Below are positions 53,701 through 62,955 of a stretch of 64,000 bases of DNA, in pieces; position 1 is the stretch's first letter, and every line of letters starts with the position of its first letter. The translations under genes and the position numbers were made by a program. The notes below the pieces were generated by a model. It did no database searches. It was given only the letters and a program-made list of their open reading frames with translations, and had not been told where the DNA came from. The DNA is from Pedinophyceae sp. YPF-701 (lineage: Eukaryota > Chlorophyta > Pedinophyceae): the NCBI GenBank assembly GCA_916048055.1, contig CAJZHL010000029.1, positions 481,001 to 545,000 of the forward strand, read 5' to 3'.

Positions 53701-55112
53701 GGAACCTCCGCGCCGCGCAGGAACGCGCGCGCGCCGCGCAGGGGGCGGAGAAGCAGCGGGCGGCGGACCTGCGCGCGGCGGAGGCGGCGGCGCGGCAGGC
53801 CAACGACGCCGAGGCGCGGCTGCGGGTCGAGCTCGAGGACGGCGGGCCGGAGGAGCAGGCCGGGCCCGCGGCGGGCGAGGACGACGACGCGGGCGCGCTG
53901 CTGCAGCTGGAGCGCGACCTGGATGCGGCGCGCCTGGAACGGGGCCGCGTGGAGGAGGAGATCCGGGAGATCGAGACGTCGGTGGAGGCGCTGCAGGGGA
54001 CAATCCAGGGCCTGATGAAGGAGCTGGCGACGCGGAAGGAGGCGATGTCGAAGCTGCAGGAGCGGTACGAGGAGGAGCTGAACATGCAGAACCAGTGGCG
54101 GACGCGGCTGGCCAAGGCGGAGAAGGCGCGCGGGGAGAAGGAGGCGGACCTGCGGGAGCGCCGGAAGACGCTGGAGCGGATGTCGCGGACGTGCGAGGGC
54201 CTGGAGCGGCAGGCGGCGGCGGCGTGCGGGGAGGCGGAGGGCGTGGCGGCCATGGAGCGGTGCAAGGCGGTGCTGCAGGAGGGGCAGCGCGGGTCAGGGT
54301 CGCGCGGGGGGGGCGCGGGCGCGGGCGCGGCGGACGCGCTGGACGTGGACAAGAAGCTGGAGCTGCTGCAGCGGCGGCAGGCCGGGAAGGTCCGGGCGAT
54401 CCTGGCGGAGGCGGGCGTGGACGGGCAGAACCTGCACGAGAACGAGGGCGAGGTGGAGCGGCTGCTGCGGCGCACGCAGGCGAAGCACATCCAGGCGAAG
54501 ATGCGGCACAGCGAGCTGGCGGACACGCTGAAGGACGCGATGGAGCCGTGCTTCGAGCTGGAGCACACGGTGGCGGCGCGCGAGGAGAAGCTGGAGCAGC
54601 AGATCGTGGGGTGGCAGCAGCTGTGCACGAACAAGTTCAGCGACTTCATCAAGCGGCGCGGGCACAAGGGGTCGCTCGGGTTCGACGACGACGCGGGCAT
54701 GATGACGGTGGAGGTGACGATCAAGGGGCAGAACAAGGCCGCCACGGAGCTCAAGACGCTGTCCGGGGGCGAGCGCAGCTACACGTCGCTGTCGCTCATC
54801 CTCTCCATGGGCGAGCTCGTCGACGCGGGGTTCTACGCGCTGGACGAGTTCGACGTCTTCCTGGACGCGCAGAACCGGCGCATCGCCATCGGGAACATCA
54901 TCCACTTCGTCGCGGAGATGGCCGGGCTGGGCACCGGCGGGGGCGTGCCGGCGTGGATGGGGAAGAACGTGCAGATGCTGCTGCTCTCGCCGCAGAAGAT
55001 GTCGGCCATCGAGGACGCCAGGAACGCGTGGGTGAACAAGTACAACGGCGGCAAGCCGCTCCCGGACAGCTTCATCCACATGTGGCAGCTGCAGCCGCCG
55101 CGCGAGCGGTGA
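50710..55112 (+). CDS. SMC6: SMC6, ATPase subunit of the SMC5/6 complex
   Basis: DNA-entrapping ATPase for recombination repair and replication-stress tolerance. 1259 residues, five exons: 50710-50853, 51067-51171, 51326-51979, 52117-52460, 52580-55112. After an acidic then Lys-rich leader, the head begins GQIKRVRVIHFMCHENFVVD, with the Walker A VCGSNGSGKSS at about residue 155 and QICTGATARDTRGSAKLCDL. Two long coiled coils flank a hinge-like region around IGPLGRFLSVDDERWLTAAE to FSLRGVVESRR. The C-terminal head has the signature KTLSGGERSYTSLSLILSM (about 1140) and Walker B FYALDEFDVFLD (about 1170), then LLLSPQKM. SMC6 rather than SMC5 is favoured by the CHEN/F motif and the GxNGSGKS(A/S) plus CTGxxARDT region. 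Complete. Confidence 0.93.
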
Positions 55113-55528
55113 GGCGGGCGGCGAACGGACACGGACGCGCCCACTGCCACGTATGGACGAAGCCGGCGCGCGCGGGCGGGCCGGTGGCGGTACTCGTGCG
55201 CGGGACTAAGCAGGGACTAAGGGAGACATGACAACATGATGGGGTTGGAGGGCGCGCACGGGAGCGGGCAGGCGGCGCCGACGCGGCCTGCTGATGTTGG
55301 GCCCCCACTTCGAGCGGGGTCGAGGTCAGCCGGCGAGCACACCTAGGGCGGGAACATGTAACTGGTGCACAGATGTGTCATGATGAGCCGCCACACGAGT
55401 TGCGGCCTGCGTCGCACCGACCGCGCACGACGCCGCGCCCGCATTGAGGTGAGGTGCAACATTCCTCGCGTCGTCAGCAACAAGGCTTCGGGACCTGAAA
55501 AGATCATCCGACTAGGTGGCGAGTCATG
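55113..55528. other. 3' flank of SMC6
   Basis: No gene seen in about 416 bp between the SMC6 stop and the small minus-strand ORF. Confidence 0.55.
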
Positions 55529-55849
55529 TCAACCCTCCACCGTCATCGTAGCGACAGGTTCGGCAGCTGTGACAGAGTCAGCTTGTAGCAGATCCTCGAT
55601 GCCGCGAGCGAAGATCGCCATGCCTCGCTGATTCGGCAGGTGCTGAAGATGACGCACGGCAGCGTTGGCAGCGGCTTCCGAGTCGAGTGCTGCGGCACCG
55701 TGCAGGTCCTCGAGGTGTTGGCGCAGCCGGCGTTTGAGAGCGAAGCGGCGGCGCTGCCCAACAGTTGCCGTGGCCGACAGAGGCGCGTCAGCAACGGGCG
55801 GAGACGGCAGCAGAAAGTGCCCACCGATCTGTGACGCCCCGCGCCCCAC
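55529..55849 (-). CDS. Possible small hypothetical protein
   Basis: A 106-codon open frame with an ATG start and TGA stop, without introns. The central part (FALKRRLRQHLEDLHGAAAL, then NAAVRHLQHL and GMAIFARGIEDLLQADSV) could form two helices and has lower codon GC bias than neighbours. I recognise no family. It lies 46 bp downstream of the extended-synaptotagmin gene on the same strand, so it might be part of that gene's 3' UTR or an independent short gene. Confidence 0.3.
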   Translation of the reverse strand: MGRGASQIGGHFLLPSPPVADAPLSATATVGQRRRFALKRRLRQHLEDLHGAAALDSEAAANAAVRHLQHLPNQRGMAIFARGIEDLLQADSVTAAEPVATMTVEG

Positions 55850-55894
55850 CGATCTGCGTCGTCTCGACTCCGGGTCACATCACGAGCACTCGCA

Positions 55895-58390
55895 CTAGGT
55901 CAGGCTCGCCTCGGCCACCCTCTTGAGGGTCTCGTCCGACGGGTGCGCGAGGCTGTCCTTCTCGTACCGCTCGAGGTCGACGCGCACCTCCGTCCACGTC
56001 AGCGTCACCACCACGCGCCCGCTCTGCACCTCCTGCAGCGGGAAGTCGTCCTTGATGCGCCCGTTGCGCGACACGTCCTTCACGGGGATCGTGCAGCGCC
56101 CCATGAAGACGTCCTTCCCGCTGCTCTTGAGCTTGAGCTTCAGCAGGTTCTTCGCGCGCTCCGACCCGGTCGTCTTGTCCCACACCTCGAGCTTGAGTTG
56201 CGACAGCGCGCTGACGGCCACGAACTCGAACGTCTCGTCGAACCGCGGTTCGCGGTCGTTCATGATGACCTTGCTCTGCTGCTGCATCGGCCGCGGCCGG
56301 TTCGGGTCCACCAGCGACAGCACGACGTACGGGTCGCACCCGCCCGTCGCGTCGTCCAGCGCAATGGCCGAGTGCAGCTTGACCGTGAGTACGCCCTTGG
56401 TGCGCTGCATGTCCCGCACCCCGCCGTGCTGCGCGCCCCACTTGAGCACCGCGCCGATCTGGGCCATGCGGTTCTTGGCGACCTTCTTCAGCGCGGCGGC
56501 GTCCTCCGGCGCCAGGCTGTCCTCGCCCACGTCGCGCACGTCCTTCGGGTCGTACTTGCCGCTCTCCATCTCCTTCGTGGACACCACCGTCCGCCCGCCC
56601 TTCGTGACCGCGTCCTTGTCTTCCGTCTTCTTCTTCTGCTTGAACGGGATGTACTTGATGTCGACCGTCACGTTGCCCTTGCCCTTCGTGGCCTCGACCG
56701 TCAGCGTGAACCACTGGCCGGGCGCCTGGACGCACTTCAGGCCGTCCCCGGTCGTCAGCGGGACGCGCAGCTCCCCGAGCACGTCGTCGTGCCCGGCGCC
56801 GAAGTCGTCGTCGCAGATGCGCAGCGTGAGCACGTCCTCCTCCTTGTTGTGCACCAGGATGTAGAACTCCTCGTCCCACACGGGGTTCGAGTCGTTCTGC
56901 TTCGTCGTCGTGCGCGTGCGGCGGTCCTTGCGCGTCCACATCGACACGTACGGGTCCTGCTTCAGCGCGCCCAAGTTGATCCCGCGCTTGAGGTCCTTCC
57001 CGCGCCTCACGACCACGTGCAGCATGCCGTGCGCGGGCTCCTCGCGCCCGCCGTTCGGGAGGATGTCCGAGGAGTGGCTGTTCGGGTACACGACCATTTC
57101 CTGCAGCACCCCCTCGATGGCCTGCCGCGCCAGGTACCCCACGAACGGGAGCGACATGACGTCCGTGTTGCCCAGGATCTTGACGTCGAAGTCGATGTAC
57201 GGCTGCTCGAGCAGCGACACGTGCACCGCGCCCAGGCACGGGATCGTCTCCGCCAGCGGCGAGAAGGTGATGCGCACCAGGCTGTTGATCATCAGGTGCG
57301 ACACCTCGACGGGCGCGTAGATCGAGACCTTGCCCGCGCGGATCGTGGCCGCGGCGCGCACGTGGATGCCCGACCCCCACATGAGCGGCGTCTCCATCAC
57401 CAGCTCGTCCTCGTTCGACTCGTACACCTTCATGCCGCCCAGCCGGGGCGCGCGCTTCCCGAGGTCCAGCTCCTCGATCGCGATGGCCTCGATGAAGTCG
57501 ATCTTCCCCACCTGCTGCTCGAGGATGTCCGGAAGCATCTCGAGCAGCTGCGTGCGGATGGCCACCGCGTAGTGCGGCCAGAGGCGCTCCAGGATGGTGT
57601 TGACCCACCCCGTGCGCTGGAAGTCCGGGAACCTGCGGGCTCGGGGTGCTCGGGGCGGCGAGCGGGTGATTTCGAAGCGGGGGGGGCGTCGCAGGCACCC
57701 GCGGGAGTCCTGCGGAGGGCGGCGCACCGGGTCCAGAGGGGCGCCATGGCAAGGAAGCGCTTGAGAGCCTTGTCGTGGACGTCCGAGATCACCACGTCCT
57801 GGACGCCGGACTTTGGCTCATTTGCGAAGTCGAGCTCGTCGAAGAGCTCCTTCATGCGCGGCGTGGGCTCCGCCTTGACGATCTTCTCGGAGAGCATCCA
57901 ACCGCCTGCGCGCACCGCAATCTGGGAGCGCTCGCGACGCGACGGGGCCGCAAGCGAACCACGTAGACACGAGACCCGGCGGTGCCTGGTCATGCCGGCG
58001 CAGAGGTACGACAGCGAGCACCGCGCGGAACAGCTGGCTGGACAACGAGGCGCGCGTGCGCCCGTGCCGCGCAAGCACCGCGGCAGTTCGGCGACGTAGC
58101 CGATCGTTCTGGACAACAGCGATGCGTTGCGCGGCCTCGAAACCTCCCGGAGCAAACCGCGTGACCCCAGCGGCCTGCTGGGACTAGAGATCAGTCACGG
58201 ACGGGTACACCGCCGCCCCTGAGGCAGCGGCGCCGGGCACCTCGCCGCAGGCATGGTCGTGGCCGAGATCTGCGGCAGGCGGGCAGGATGCACGTCCAAG
58301 CGGCCTGGGCGGCCTCCAGACTGAGACACGAGGCGAGGGCTGCGCACCAGCCACGCCCAGGGCGGCCCCGATGATCGCCCCGAGCACCAT
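55895..58390 (-). CDS. Extended-synaptotagmin-like tether (SMP + two C2)
   Basis: ER-to-plasma-membrane tether and lipid-transfer protein of the plant SYT / E-Syt type. 652 residues, three exons: 58390-58348, 57905-57728, 57632-55895; GTGCGC donors at both introns. The 43-nt first exon encodes MVLGAIIGAALGVAG, a hydrophobic N-terminal segment that joins in phase to GGWMLSEKIV and may act as the membrane hairpin. Then the SMP domain: RTGWVNTILERLWPHYAVAI through VYPNSHSSDILPNG. C2A spans about HGMLHVVVRRGKDL to the KYIPFK strand with CDDDFGAGHDDVLGEL; C2B starts KGVLTVKLHSAIALDDATGG and continues to QEVQSGRVVVTLTWTEV. Ca2+-loop Asp residues look more complete in C2A than in C2B (WDKTTGSER). 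The linker between C2 domains is Lys-rich. Confidence 0.87.
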
Positions 58391-58973
58391 GCTGCCCCTC
58401 GCCGCTAGTTCGCAACTCTACGCAGCCGCCTGTCGCGCCAAAGTGGCACCAGCGCGCGCGCCACGCACACACGTCCACGGGCCGACGACCGCCCTGGGTG
58501 GTACAGGGAGGGCGCTCAGCGAGGTCTGGAGTGCCGACACAGACGGGTTGGGACTGGCCCTGGAGCCCTGTGAGATCTCTCGGCCACTGTGTACCTCCAC
58601 CGGCGTGCCGGAAGGCCTTGAACGGCGGCAGTGTGTGGCGGTCATGATGCGTGGGGGGGGTCGGTTCCCCGCCCACAAACAGACCGTGTCGCGGACCACT
58701 CTTGGCTGCACGACGCCAGGCACAGCGAACAGACGACAGTGGGCGGTACTCACGTTCCAGCAAGGCGCCCATCTCCCGGATTCCGTACCCGAGAGCACCC
58801 GAGAGCTGGTCACGGTCCGGTGCGGCCCGCGCGAGAGTGTCTTGGGCCCCGCGCGAAGGCCTGGCGCCCTGACGATGCAGTCCTGTCTCGCCAGGGCGAC
58901 GCATGTGCGCCATTTGTGTAGGTCCTGGGCAGTCTCGCGACCTCTAGCAGCACCACACACCTCCTTCGCCAAG
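58391..58973. other. Divergent upstream region, E-Syt-like / DCC gene
   Basis: No supported gene in 583 bp; shared promoter region of two divergent genes. Confidence 0.5.
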
Positions 58974-59645
58974 ATGGGGGCGCGGAGACGGCACGCAGCC
59001 ACAGGTACCGTCGTCCCAGCCGACTGTCACGTACTGAAGCGGCGCGTAGATGGCTCTGGCCCTGCACGGCGACCACGAGGCCCACGCGCGCTGATACCTG
59101 CCCCTGAGAGGCCCGCGCTCACTCGGCCGCGGCGCGTGCGCTGCGTCGCAGGAGCGTCCCCGGCCTCGGAGCAGGCCACTTCCCCACGTCCCGAGGCGCG
59201 CGCTGAGGCGACGGTGGCGGACCCGTTCGCCGCCGACGAGCGGCCCATCGTGCTCTACGATGGCGTGTGCAACTTCTGCAACGGCGGCGTGAACCTCGTG
59301 CTGGACCTGGACCGCAACCCCAGGGGCTCGGTGCGCTTCGCGGCGCTGCAGAGCGACGTGGGACGCTCCCTGCTCGAGCGCTGCGGGCGGTCGCCGGACG
59401 ACATCTCCTCGATCGTGCTTGTGGAGAAGTCGGCCTTCTACCTCAAGTCCGACGCGGTGCTGCGCATCGGCGTGGCGCTGGGCCTGCCGTGGAGCGCCAT
59501 GGGCAACCTCGCGCTCCTGCTGCTGCCGCGCCTCGTGCGGGACCCCGCGTACGACGTCGTCGCCGCCAACAGGTACCGCCTGCTCGGCATCCGCGACGAG
59601 TGCCGCCTCACCGACGGCCGGTATGCGGACCGCTTTCTTGCGTAG
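58974..59645 (+). CDS. DCC-family (DUF393) thiol-disulfide oxidoreductase-like protein
   Basis: Single-exon 223-residue protein. The DUF393 signature lies at about residues 88-105: VLYDGVCNFCNGGVNLVLD, with the D-x-x-C-x-x-C motif that names the family. Then VRFAALQSDVGRSLLERCG, SIVLVEKSAFYLKSDAVLRI, and ANRYRLLGIRDECRLTDGRY, all typical. Homologs are common in bacteria and plastids; the activity is inferred from the CxxC thioredoxin-like fold. Residues 1-80 are Arg/Pro/Ala-rich and could be a plastid transit peptide; the exact start in this open frame is uncertain. Confidence 0.8.
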   Translation: MGARRRHAATGTVVPADCHVLKRRVDGSGPARRPRGPRALIPAPERPALTRPRRVRCVAGASPASEQATSPRPEARAEATVADPFAADERPIVLYDGVCNFCNGGVNLVLDLDRNPRGSVRFAALQSDVGRSLLERCGRSPDDISSIVLVEKSAFYLKSDAVLRIGVALGLPWSAMGNLALLLLPRLVRDPAYDVVAANRYRLLGIRDECRLTDGRYADRFLA

Positions 59646-60285
59646 CCACAACAGCGCAGCAGGGGGTGCAAGCGCCGCGCGGCACACGGGACCTGGATGA
59701 CAGCGGGGATGGGCTCAGCGAAGGCCGCGCTCTCGAGCGGCGGGCGCGACTCGAAGGCGGGCGGCAGAGCCCAGGTTACAGGGCTTGCCGTCGCAAGCTG
59801 TAACAGCCTCCGAGTTGAGGTCTGAGTACCAGAGCATCGCGAGGGGGCACTTGATATATTTGACCCCCCTGACAGCAGCCACCTCCCCCTAGACGTCGTG
59901 GGCCGCACCGAGCAATCGCACGGACGAGGCCGCGAGGGGCGCGGTGCTGGCGCGCGGTGGCGGTCGCGCGCGTGCATGGTGCTGCGCTGCAGGGATCCAG
60001 TCGCGTGGCAGCAGTCTTGCGTGATGTGTGTGCCGCCCTGTTCGCGCGTCAGCGTGCGCGGTCACGTGCGCACAGATCCAATCGCTCACCGACGTCTCAG
60101 CGGACGCAGCATCGGAGGCGCGCCGGCATGGGAGCTTGGCTGCAACAACAGCGGGAGCACTGTGTGCCGCAAGGGCGCCCGGACGGGGACGGAAGAGCGC
60201 GGCCAGACACGACGCGGGCGACCATGACGCGGGGCTTCACACGGGCCGTCGTCCGGCATCCTTCAGCAGGACCGCAGGCACCTCG
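59646..60285. repeat. 3' flank of LRR gene 1, duplicated unit
   Basis: From about 59865 to 60260 this matches about 62548-62935 with indels, for example CCCCTGACAGCAGCCACCTC and GTGCGCACAGATCCAATCGC followed by TCA and (G/C)CGACGTCTCAGCGGACGCAG. It therefore belongs to the tandem duplication that made the two LRR genes. No gene of its own. Confidence 0.75.
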
Positions 60286-62007
60286 TCATTCACGCACCTC
60301 CTCCATCCCCTCCGGCAGCACCAGCCCGCTCCCCTGGACGTTCCACCGACACAGACGGTCCGCGACGCTCTGCTCCAGCTTGCCCGTCAGATGCTCGCAC
60401 TTTTCAACGAACAGCTCCTCCAGCGCGTGCAGTCCCACCGGGAGGCTCTGCATGTCGCCACCACGCACATCCAGCACCTGCAGCCTCGCAGCACCGCCCA
60501 GCGCCTCCGCTGCGTCCTCCCAGTCCAGGTCTATACACCAATCCACATACAGCTCCTCCAGCGCATCCATGCCCCTCGGCAGCTTCCGCACGTTGCTGTG
60601 CGAGGCTCTCAGCACCCGCAACCCCGCAGCATACGACGCGGGCAGGAACGCCTCGCCGTCCAGGTGCTCGCAGCCACTCACGTCGAGCTCGTCCAGCGCC
60701 GTCAGCCCCTCCGGCACCCTCCTCACTGCACGGCACCAGCGGACACTCAGCCCACGCAGCCTCTTAGAGATCGACGCCGGGAAGAGGCCTTCCGGGATTT
60801 CCCCCGGGAAGCCGCTCAGGTCCAGCTCCTCCAGCGCCGTCAGCTCCTCCGGCACCCTCCGCAGTCCAGCGCTGTTCACCTTCAGCACGCGCACTGTGGG
60901 AGCGTTGCGTAGCGATGTTTCGTCCAGCGACTTGCAGTGCTTCACGTTGAGCTCCTCCAGCGCCGTCAGCCCCTCCGGCACCACCCGCATCGCCGTTTTG
61001 GGAGCATTCAGCACCCGCAGCTCCGCAGCGCCCGTCAGCGCAAGCTCAGGCTGCAGATTCTTGCACCCGCCCACGTGGAGCTCCCGCAGCGCCCGCATGC
61101 CCGCGGGCAGCCTGTGTAGGTTGCTGAAGCCGGCGCGCAGCACACGCAGCCCCGCCGCGGACGACGCCGGCAGGCACGCCTCGTCCAGGAACCTGCACTC
61201 GCGCACACTGAGCTCCTCCAGCGCGCACATCCCCTCAGGCAGCCTCCGCAGGCTGCTGCAGGTGGCCCTGAGCACCCGCACACGCCCCGCGCTCGACGCC
61301 GGCAGGAACGTCTCGCCCTCCAGCTCCCAGCATGAGCTGACGTCCAGGACCTCGAGCGAGACCATGCCCTCCGGCACGCGCTTCAGCCTCGTCCCGCACA
61401 CCCTCAGCCCCGTGATGCCCGCCGCCACGCCCGCAGGCAGCCACTCCCGCCCCCACACACCCTCCATGTCCAGCCCCTGGCACGCCATGCGTACGTACCG
61501 CAGGCCCGTCATCTCCGCCGTCACCGCCGGCGCCGACGCCAGCTCACGCCGGCCGGCATCCGTCCGGGCTAGGGCCCGCAGCAGATCCCGATCTCCGGCT
61601 TCCAAGCGCACCACCGCGGACGGCACACCCACGTCGCACGTGCCTGCGCGGTGATACACCACCCACTCCCCGCGCCCCGTCGCCCACCCGACCAGCGACC
61701 TCGTCTCCTCCGACACCCGCCCCTCCAGCCGCCGCGCCACCGTCCGCCCCACCCGCCGCTCCGCACGAGGGCTGCGTGCGTCCCCTGACCACCACCTCGC
61801 GCCGTCGCAGCTCTCCAGCACCGCGGCCATCATCGCCGACGACGTCGCCGCCAGCGCGATGCGCGACTCGCGCGGCAGCTCACGGATCACGCGGGCCAGG
61901 GGACCGTCCCGCCCGCACTGAATGTCTTCCAGCTGATGCTGCTTGGGCCGTGCGCGTTTCGAGCGCCCGGACGCGCCCATGTCGCTGCGCCGTCCCCGTG
62001 GCATCAT
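60286..62007 (-). CDS. F-box-like / leucine-rich-repeat protein, copy 1
   Basis: Single-exon 573-residue protein. Residues about 35-70 (LARVIRELPRESRIALAATS and SAMMAAVLESC) look like a diverged F-box. From about residue 180 to the end there are roughly 15 LRR units of 21-24 residues, with the recurrent frames LPEGMCALEELSVRECRFLD, RVVPEGLTALEELNVKHC and SAAGLRVLRA. If the F-box is real, it would be the substrate receptor of an SCF ubiquitin ligase; otherwise a plain LRR protein. It has no signal peptide and no membrane segment. A paralog follows in tandem at 62956-64000 on the same strand. Confidence 0.8.
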   Translation of the reverse strand: MMPRGRRSDMGASGRSKRARPKQHQLEDIQCGRDGPLARVIRELPRESRIALAATSSAMMAAVLESCDGARWWSGDARSPRAERRVGRTVARRLEGRVSEETRSLVGWATGRGEWVVYHRAGTCDVGVPSAVVRLEAGDRDLLRALARTDAGRRELASAPAVTAEMTGLRYVRMACQGLDMEGVWGREWLPAGVAAGITGLRVCGTRLKRVPEGMVSLEVLDVSSCWELEGETFLPASSAGRVRVLRATCSSLRRLPEGMCALEELSVRECRFLDEACLPASSAAGLRVLRAGFSNLHRLPAGMRALRELHVGGCKNLQPELALTGAAELRVLNAPKTAMRVVPEGLTALEELNVKHCKSLDETSLRNAPTVRVLKVNSAGLRRVPEELTALEELDLSGFPGEIPEGLFPASISKRLRGLSVRWCRAVRRVPEGLTALDELDVSGCEHLDGEAFLPASYAAGLRVLRASHSNVRKLPRGMDALEELYVDWCIDLDWEDAAEALGGAARLQVLDVRGGDMQSLPVGLHALEELFVEKCEHLTGKLEQSVADRLCRWNVQGSGLVLPEGMEEVRE

Positions 62008-62955
62008 ATTGAGATAGCCTCAGATCGCCGTGCCGCGCTCCCGCGCCCGTGCGCCGCCTCCTGCGCGCGCACGGAGACACGAAGGTGAGAGGTCACATCC
62101 ACTGGGCCCGCAACCACGTTGAGCGGCGACAGCGACGCGCGACCGACATCATTCCGCGTTCTTCGGATACTCAACGTCGTAGCGCCACGCTTGACATCCG
62201 CCTCCAACGCGGCACCCGCACGCGGCAGCGCGCCAAGCACCCAGGCTGCGCTGCATCGCCTGCGGTGCCGCATGCAGGCGCGTCCCGGACACGCATACGC
62301 AGCGCCGCACTGCCAGCTACACACACGTCACGCACCTGTCCACGAAGACACCTGTTGCCCGCCTGCAAACGCACGGAGAGCCGACCCCTGCTGCTCCTCG
62401 CTGCTTGACGCGTGCTGCTGCCAGCGACGTCGAGTGCGGTGGCGTCGGTGAGTTGCGAGTTCACGTCGTGGCCGTGACGCTGGACGCTCCCCAGTGTACG
62501 CGGCCGGCGCGGCGAGGCACCCATACCGGCTTGCTCGGCCGAGGACACACCCCCCCTGACAGCAGCCACCTTCCCCCCAGACGTCGTGGGCACCGACCGA
62601 GCGCACGAAAGAGGCCGCGAGGGGCGCGATGCTGGTGCGAGGTTGCGTGCGTGAATGGTGCCGCGCTGCAGGGGCCCAGTCACGTGCACGTGGCGGTGGT
62701 CCTGCGTTGTGTGTGGCACTCTCCATTCGCGCGTCAGCATGTGCGGTCACGTGCGCACAGATCCAATCGCTCAGCGACGTCTCAGCGGACGCAGCGTCAG
62801 AGGCACCGGCACGGGAGCTTGGCTGCAACAACAACACTGTGTGCCGCAAGGGCGCCCGGACGGGGACGGGAGAGCGCGGCGAGACACGATGTGAGCGACC
62901 ATGACGCGGGGCTTCACACGGGCCGTCGGCATCCTAAAGCAGATCCGCATCCACC
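62008..62955. other. Gap between the two LRR genes
   Basis: The part from about 62548 to 62935 repeats the 3' flank of LRR gene 1. The remainder, about 62008-62545, is promoter-side sequence of LRR gene 1 with no gene seen. Confidence 0.6.

Noticed and set aside
56881-56900. A possible tRNA T-arm (GGTTCGA)
   Set aside because: It lies within the E-Syt-like coding region and lacks matching stems; no full tRNA was found anywhere in the window.
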